Positions 59,737-64,000 of a stretch of 64,000 nt of DNA are shown here, piece by piece; positions within the stretch are counted from its first letter, which is position 1, and every line of letters begins with the position of its first letter. The translations under genes and the position numbers were made by a program. The notes beneath the pieces were generated by a model. That model saw nothing but the letters and a program-made list of their open reading frames with translations, ran no database searches and was not told the DNA's origin. This stretch comes from Gemmatimonadota bacterium (GTDB taxonomy: Bacteria > Gemmatimonadota > Gemmatimonadetes > Longimicrobiales > Gaopeijiaceae): positions 1 to 64,000 of the forward strand of contig SLSF01000024.1 in the NCBI GenBank assembly GCA_007130605.1, given 5' to 3'.

Positions 59737-59767
59737 TGTCGGTTCCCGGAGTCCCGGCGGGCTCGCC

Positions 59768-60964
59768 ATGACCGACTTCCCCCCGGAGTCCCCGGCACTC
59801 CGTGCCCTTCCGCCCTATCCCATGGCGGAAATTCCGGAACGTCGACGGGCCCTCGAGGCCCGGGGTGTCGATGTCATCGACCTGGGCGCGGGAGACGCCG
59901 ACGAGGATCCGCCCCCCCGGGCGGTGGAGCGGCTCCGCGAAGTGGCCGGGGATCGGGGCTTTTCGCGCTACCCGTTCGGGCTGGGGCATCCCCCCTTCCG
60001 GGAGGCGGTGGCCCAGTGGATGGGAGGACGCTTCGGGGTCCACCTCGACCCCTTCCGGGAGCTCCTCCCCCTCATCGGATCCAAGGAGGGAATCGCCAAG
60101 CTTCCCCTGGCACTCCTGGGGCCCGGAGACCTGGCGATCCTCCCCGACCCGGGCTACCAGGCGTACCGGGGTGGAGTCGTACTCGCCGGGGCCGAGCCCT
60201 ACCCGGTGGCCCTCCGCCCGGAGCACGACTTCCTGATCCCCTTCCGGGAGCTCCCTGCCCAGGTGGTCCGACGGGCCCGGATGCTCATCCTGAACTACCC
60301 CAACAACCCCACCGCCGCCACCGCCCCCCTGGAGTATCTGGAAGACGCCGTCGCCTTCTGCCGGGAGCACGGGATCGTGCTGGTGCACGACCACGCCTAT
60401 TCCGAGATCGCCTTCGACGGCTACCGGCCCCCCTCGATCCTCGAGATCGACGGCGCGTCGGAGGTCTCCATCGAGTACCACTCCCTCTCGAAGACCTACA
60501 ACATGACCGGGTGGCGACTCGGGTGGGCCGCGGGCCACCCCCTGATCCTGTCCCGGCTGGCCCGGGTGAAGAGCTTCATGGACACGGGGGCCTTCCTGGC
60601 GGTGCAGGCGGCCGGGGTGGCCGCGCTGGAGAGCTGGGCGTCGTGGGTGCCCGGTCAGGTGGAACGCTTCCGGAGCCGGCGTGACGCCGCGGTGGAGGCC
60701 TTCCGGGAGGCGGGCTTCCAGGTCACCGCTCCCCGGGCCACCCTCTACCTCTGGATCCCGGTTCCCGCCGGCGATGGGGCCCTCGGCACCGGCGACTCCG
60801 CCGCCTTCGCCCTGCGGGCGCTGGACGAGGCCGGAGTGGTGGTCCTTCCGGGCCGGGGGCTGGGGGAGGGAGGAGAGGGCTTCTTCCGGGTGGCGCTCAC
60901 CGTGGACGAGGCCCGTCTCCGGGAGGCCGGTGCACGGCTGGCACCTCTCGCTCGGAGCGTCTGA
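59768..60964 (+). CDS. Class I/II pyridoxal-phosphate aminotransferase (LL-diaminopimelate aminotransferase-like)
   Basis: The product has 398 residues of fold type I. LNYPNNPTAATAP and VHDHAYSEIAFDG are the cofactor-binding blocks, and SLSKTYNMTGWRLGWAAG carries the PLP Lys242. VIDLGAGDADEDPPP and GSKEGIAKLPLALLGPGD resemble LL-diaminopimelate and related aspartate/alanine aminotransferases. The donor and acceptor cannot be fixed from sequence. ATG 59768 is chosen because the domain follows directly; a start at 59678 would overlap the preceding gene. The neighbours give no pathway. Confidence 0.9.
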   Translation: MTDFPPESPALRALPPYPMAEIPERRRALEARGVDVIDLGAGDADEDPPPRAVERLREVAGDRGFSRYPFGLGHPPFREAVAQWMGGRFGVHLDPFRELLPLIGSKEGIAKLPLALLGPGDLAILPDPGYQAYRGGVVLAGAEPYPVALRPEHDFLIPFRELPAQVVRRARMLILNYPNNPTAATAPLEYLEDAVAFCREHGIVLVHDHAYSEIAFDGYRPPSILEIDGASEVSIEYHSLSKTYNMTGWRLGWAAGHPLILSRLARVKSFMDTGAFLAVQAAGVAALESWASWVPGQVERFRSRRDAAVEAFREAGFQVTAPRATLYLWIPVPAGDGALGTGDSAAFALRALDEAGVVVLPGRGLGEGGEGFFRVALTVDEARLREAGARLAPLARSV

Positions 60965-61006
60965 GACCGCCCGGAACCGCCCCCACCGGGCGGGTTACTA
61001 CACCCG

Positions 61007-61882
61007 ATGCGCTCCCCCTCCACTCCGGACCCTTCACCTCCCCCCTCCGACGATGCCGGGGGGCGCATCACCCGTGCACGCGAACGCCGGGCCGTCCGAT
61101 GGGGCTTCGCCCTCTCCATCGCCCTCCACCTGGTGGCGATCGCCCTCTATCCCATCCTCATGGACCAGACGGTGCCCGAGGTCCCCCGGAGCCCCGACGA
61201 GACCCCCGACGAGGTGCTCCCGGGCTTCGAGATCATCACCATGCGCGAGGCGGAGGAGACCCCCGCCGAACCCCCGCCGGTGGAGCCTCCCATCATCGAC
61301 CTCCCGGAAGAAGAGGAGGAAGCGCTGGTGCCCCTCCCCGAACTCCCGGCGCCCCCCGAGGTCGCGCCTCCCGCCGAAGAGGTGGTGGCCGAAGAGGTGC
61401 TCCCCGAAGAGGAGGAAGAGGAGGTGGTGGTGCCCCGAACCCTGGCCGAACGCCTGCAGCCGGGGGTGGGGGACCCGCGCCTCTGGAGCTACCTCCTTCC
61501 CGGGCGGGGGGACCTCACCGACTCGGAGCGGGCGAATCTCCTCCTGGAGGGTGTGCTCGAGGCGTGGAACGACTCGGTGGCGGTGGCCGCAGCCCTCTCG
61601 GACCAGGCCCAGGACTGGACCTTCACCGACGAGGAGGGACGCCGGTGGGGGCTGAGTCCCGGCCGACTCCACCTGGGGGAGTTCTCGATCCCGCTCCCCA
61701 TCACCTTCGAGGCTCCGCCGGGACTCCATGACAACTTCGGCCAGCGCCAGTGGGAGATCGACGACATCCTCCGCGGCATCACATCGCAGCAGATTCGGGA
61801 GACCTGGGCGCAGCGGGCCCAGGAGATCCGGGAGCGGATGGATGCGGAGCGTGAGCGGAACCGGTCGGGCGGAGGTGGATGA
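61007..61882 (+). CDS. TonB-like membrane-anchored protein without canonical C-terminal domain
   Basis: The product has 291 residues. A basic N-terminus and one membrane helix (about 32-50, WGFALSIALHLVAIALYPI) are followed by a long Pro/Glu/Val region (about 55-145) like the periplasm-spanning part of TonB. The remaining 145 residues are not the usual TonB C-terminal domain; they contain LWSYLLPGRGDLTDSERANL and GEFSIPLPITFEAPPGL. The role is unknown, perhaps energy transduction or an envelope-spanning link. ATG 61007 lies 42 bases after the aminotransferase stop. A promoter for valS follows. Confidence 0.75.
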   Translation: MRSPSTPDPSPPPSDDAGGRITRARERRAVRWGFALSIALHLVAIALYPILMDQTVPEVPRSPDETPDEVLPGFEIITMREAEETPAEPPPVEPPIIDLPEEEEEALVPLPELPAPPEVAPPAEEVVAEEVLPEEEEEEVVVPRTLAERLQPGVGDPRLWSYLLPGRGDLTDSERANLLLEGVLEAWNDSVAVAAALSDQAQDWTFTDEEGRRWGLSPGRLHLGEFSIPLPITFEAPPGLHDNFGQRQWEIDDILRGITSQQIRETWAQRAQEIRERMDAERERNRSGGGG

Positions 61883-61915
61883 TGCCCCGACGCCCCCTCG
61901 ATCCGCTGGAACAAA

Positions 61916-61944
61916 TTGACGCCCTCCCGGCCCTCCGGTAACCT
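61916..61944 (+). promoter_or_regulatory. Sigma-70-type promoter for valS
   Basis: TTGACG (61916-61921) and TAACCT (61939-61944) lie 17 bases apart. The predicted leader before valS is about 53 bases, too short for a T-box. Confidence 0.55.
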
Positions 61945-62003
61945 TTCAGGTCGCCTGACCCGCCCCACCCGGTCCCATTCCGATCCCGAGAAGACGAGCC
62001 CCC

Positions 62004-64000
62004 GTGTCCGACGAACTCCCCACCCGACTGGATCCCGGCGCCATCGAGACCCCCCTCTACCGACGGGCGCTCGAGGAGGGTCGCTTCCACCTCTCCGCCG
62101 CCGAGGCGCGGGAGCGCGAGGGGGATCCCTACGTCATCGTGATCCCGCCCCCCAATGTGACGGCGGTCCTCCACATGGGGCACGGACTGAACAACACGGT
62201 GCAGGACGTCCTCGTCCGGTGGCGGCGGATGGAGGGCCGGGGCGCCGTCTGGGTGCCGGGGACCGACCACGCCGGGATCGCCACCCAGAACGTGGTGGAG
62301 CGGGCGCTGGCCGCCGAGGGTGGACAGACCCGCTTCGACCTGGGAAGGGATGCCTTCGAGGCCCGGATCCGGGGCTTCGTCGAAGAGACGGGGGGCCAGA
62401 TCCTGGAGCAGCTCAAGGCCATCGGGGCGTCGTGCGACTGGGAGCGGACCCGCTTCACCCTGGACCCGGAGCTCTCGCGGGCCGTGCGCGAGGTCTTCGT
62501 GCGGCTCCACGAGAAGGGGCTCATCTACCGGGGGGAGTACATCATCAACTGGTGTCCCCGGTGTGGCACCGCCCTCTCCAACGAGGAGGCCGAGGGGGAG
62601 GAGACCGACGGACACCTCCACCACCTCCGCTACCCCCTCCCGGAGGCGTCCTGGAAGGCCGCCGCGGAGGCGAAGGCGGCAGGCGCCGAGGCGCTGGACC
62701 GGCTGGAGGACGGCCGCTGGTACCTGACGGTCTCCACCACCCGTCCCGAAACGATGCTGGGGGACACGGGGATCGCGGTGCATCCCGACGACGAACGGTA
62801 CGCGCCCCTGGTGGGGGCCGTCGTCGAGCTCCCCCTCACCGACCGCACCATCCCGGTGGTGGCCGACGACTGGGTCGATCCGGAGTTCGGCACGGGAATG
62901 GTGAAGGTCACCCCGGCCCACGATCCCAACGACTTCGAGATCGCACGCCGAAACGACCTGGAGCTCCTGAACATCCTCACCCCCGACGCCCGGGTGAATG
63001 AGAATGCCCCCGAGGCATATCGGGAGATGGACCGCTTCGAGGCTCGCCAGGCCGTTCTCGACTCCCTCGATGCCCTCGGCCTGGTGGAGGGCCGCGAAGC
63101 GCACCGCCACACGGTGCCCCACTGCTACCGGTGCGACACGGTGGTGGAGCCCCGACTTTCCGACCAGTGGTTCGTCCGGATGAAGCCGCTGGCCGAGCCC
63201 GCCCTCCGGGCCGCCCGCGACGGTACACTCCGCTTCCACCCCGACCGGTGGACCAAGGTCTATACCGACTGGCTCGAGAACATCCGCGACTGGTGCATCT
63301 CGAGGCAGCTCTGGTGGGGCCACCGGATCCCGGTCTGGTACTGCCGGGCCGAAGGGTGCGGCGAGGTCATCTGCACCCGCGAGGACCCGACGACGTGCCC
63401 CACCTGCGGGGGTACGGCGCTGGAGCAGGACCCCGACGTGCTCGACACCTGGTTCTCGTCGTGGCTCTGGCCCTTCTCGGTCTTCGGGTGGCCCGAAGAG
63501 AGCGACGACCTCGACACCTTCTATCCGGGCCACACCCTGGTGACCGCCCCCGAGATCCTCTTCTTCTGGGTGGCACGGATGGTCATGGCCGGCTACGAGT
63601 TCCAGGGCGAGGCGCCCTTCAACGACGTCTTCCTCCACGGCACCGTGCGCGACGCCCAGGGCCGGAAGATGTCCAAGTCGCTGGGCAATGGGATCGACCC
63701 CATCGAGGTGGTGAACCGCTTCGGCGCCGACGCCCTCCGCTACACCGTCCTCTCCATGTGCGGGGTCGGCACCGACATCCACCTGGACCACGAGGACCTG
63801 GAGGCGGCCTTCGCCCCCGGTCGGAACTTCGCCAACAAGCTCTGGAATGCCGGGCGCTTCACCCTCATGTCGGTGGGCGAGGGTCCGGTGCCCACGGTGG
63901 AGGCAGTGGAGGGCGACCTGGAGCTCGCCGATCGCTGGATCCTGAGCCGCCTCTCGGACACCGCCGACTCCATGACCCGGGAGCTCGAGCGCTTCCGGCT
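62004..64000 (+). CDS. valS: Valine--tRNA ligase, cut by the window end
   Basis: This class I synthetase charges tRNA-Val. The first 665 codons are in the window; the 3' end lies beyond. PPPNVTAVLHMGHG carries the HIGH-type motif (His57-Met-Gly-His60), WVPGTDHAGIATQ follows, the CP1 editing domain begins after CPRCGTALSNEEAEG, and GRKMSKSLGNGID has the KMSKS motif at Lys555-Ser559. Further Cys pairs (HCYRCDT and CPTCGG) suggest zinc binding. The start is GTG 62004; the Shine-Dalgarno is weak (GAGAAG). The gene has its own promoter at 61916. Confidence 0.97.
   Translation, partial: MSDELPTRLDPGAIETPLYRRALEEGRFHLSAAEAREREGDPYVIVIPPPNVTAVLHMGHGLNNTVQDVLVRWRRMEGRGAVWVPGTDHAGIATQNVVERALAAEGGQTRFDLGRDAFEARIRGFVEETGGQILEQLKAIGASCDWERTRFTLDPELSRAVREVFVRLHEKGLIYRGEYIINWCPRCGTALSNEEAEGEETDGHLHHLRYPLPEASWKAAAEAKAAGAEALDRLEDGRWYLTVSTTRPETMLGDTGIAVHPDDERYAPLVGAVVELPLTDRTIPVVADDWVDPEFGTGMVKVTPAHDPNDFEIARRNDLELLNILTPDARVNENAPEAYREMDRFEARQAVLDSLDALGLVEGREAHRHTVPHCYRCDTVVEPRLSDQWFVRMKPLAEPALRAARDGTLRFHPDRWTKVYTDWLENIRDWCISRQLWWGHRIPVWYCRAEGCGEVICTREDPTTCPTCGGTALEQDPDVLDTWFSSWLWPFSVFGWPEESDDLDTFYPGHTLVTAPEILFFWVARMVMAGYEFQGEAPFNDVFLHGTVRDAQGRKMSKSLGNGIDPIEVVNRFGADALRYTVLSMCGVGTDIHLDHEDLEAAFAPGRNFANKLWNAGRFTLMSVGEGPVPTVEAVEGDLELADRWILSRLSDTADSMTRELERFR

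Noticed and set aside
1-64000. Insertion sequences, prophage, integrase or attachment sites
   Set aside because: No transposase, integrase, phage structural gene or long direct repeat was found. Composition and gene content look uniformly chromosomal.

Overview
This is a 64-kb, very GC-rich stretch of bacterial chromosome with dense, mostly co-directional housekeeping genes. No rRNA, tRNA, insertion sequence, prophage or CRISPR array was seen. Several genes have their closest remembered relatives in the Fibrobacteres-Chlorobi-Bacteroidota (FCB) group: the GlmU-like nucleotidyltransferase at 875-2152, the secreted protein often mislabelled asparagine synthetase B at 55546-56817, and the DUF4159/DUF4175 pair. 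With the high GC content, an M14 peptidase and a TonB-like protein, the best guess is a member of Gemmatimonadota. This is inference from gene content, not a phylogenetic result.

Layout. 57-3661 (minus): a coupled operon of a receiver protein, a mannose-1-phosphate guanylyltransferase, a GlmU-like protein and a YycJ-like hydrolase. It is transcribed divergently from 3876-9240 (plus): a lipoprotein, serS, a membrane histidine kinase and the helicase gene pcrA. 9213-11336 (minus): a secreted zinc phospholipase C-like protein and two membrane proteins. 11428-20945 (plus): murA, then the translation operon rimP-nusA-ylxQ-infB-ylxP-rbfA-truB-ribF, with its own promoter and a leader terminator, then rpsO. 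21194-26526: pnp, an M16 peptidase, ald and dut. 26777-32677: the rod-shape and elongasome operon mreB-mreC-mreD-mrdA-rodA behind a good sigma-70-type promoter. 32682-39768: accD, folC, hisS, a small membrane protein, proS, guaA. 39872-45421: an exported outer-membrane-like protein, a palindrome-containing intergenic region, a lipoprotein on the minus strand, then secreted M14 and M48 metalloproteases. 45685-50780: clpB, a lipoprotein, mce (minus), trxA, rsmI. 50806-59455: a tightly coupled set of exported proteins (DUF4159, DUF4175, a helical protein, an AsnB-like amidotransferase-fold protein) followed by a JAB/MPN-DinG helicase fusion. 59524-64000: a small membrane protein, a class I aminotransferase, a TonB-like protein and valS, which is cut by the window end.

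Most neighbouring genes are translationally coupled by 4-base NTGA overlaps, and many starts are GTG or TTG. Points most worth a second look: a family of 18-bp palindromes (TGTAGCG-N4-CGCTACA) clustered between convergent genes, with a decayed copy at the window's left end; the JAB/MPN-DinG fusion, which lacks an ordinary start codon and has one altered iron-sulfur ligand; the exported DUF4159-DUF4175-AsnB-like cluster; and a MurA whose catalytic Cys is replaced by Asp117, the change known to make MurA insensitive to fosfomycin.
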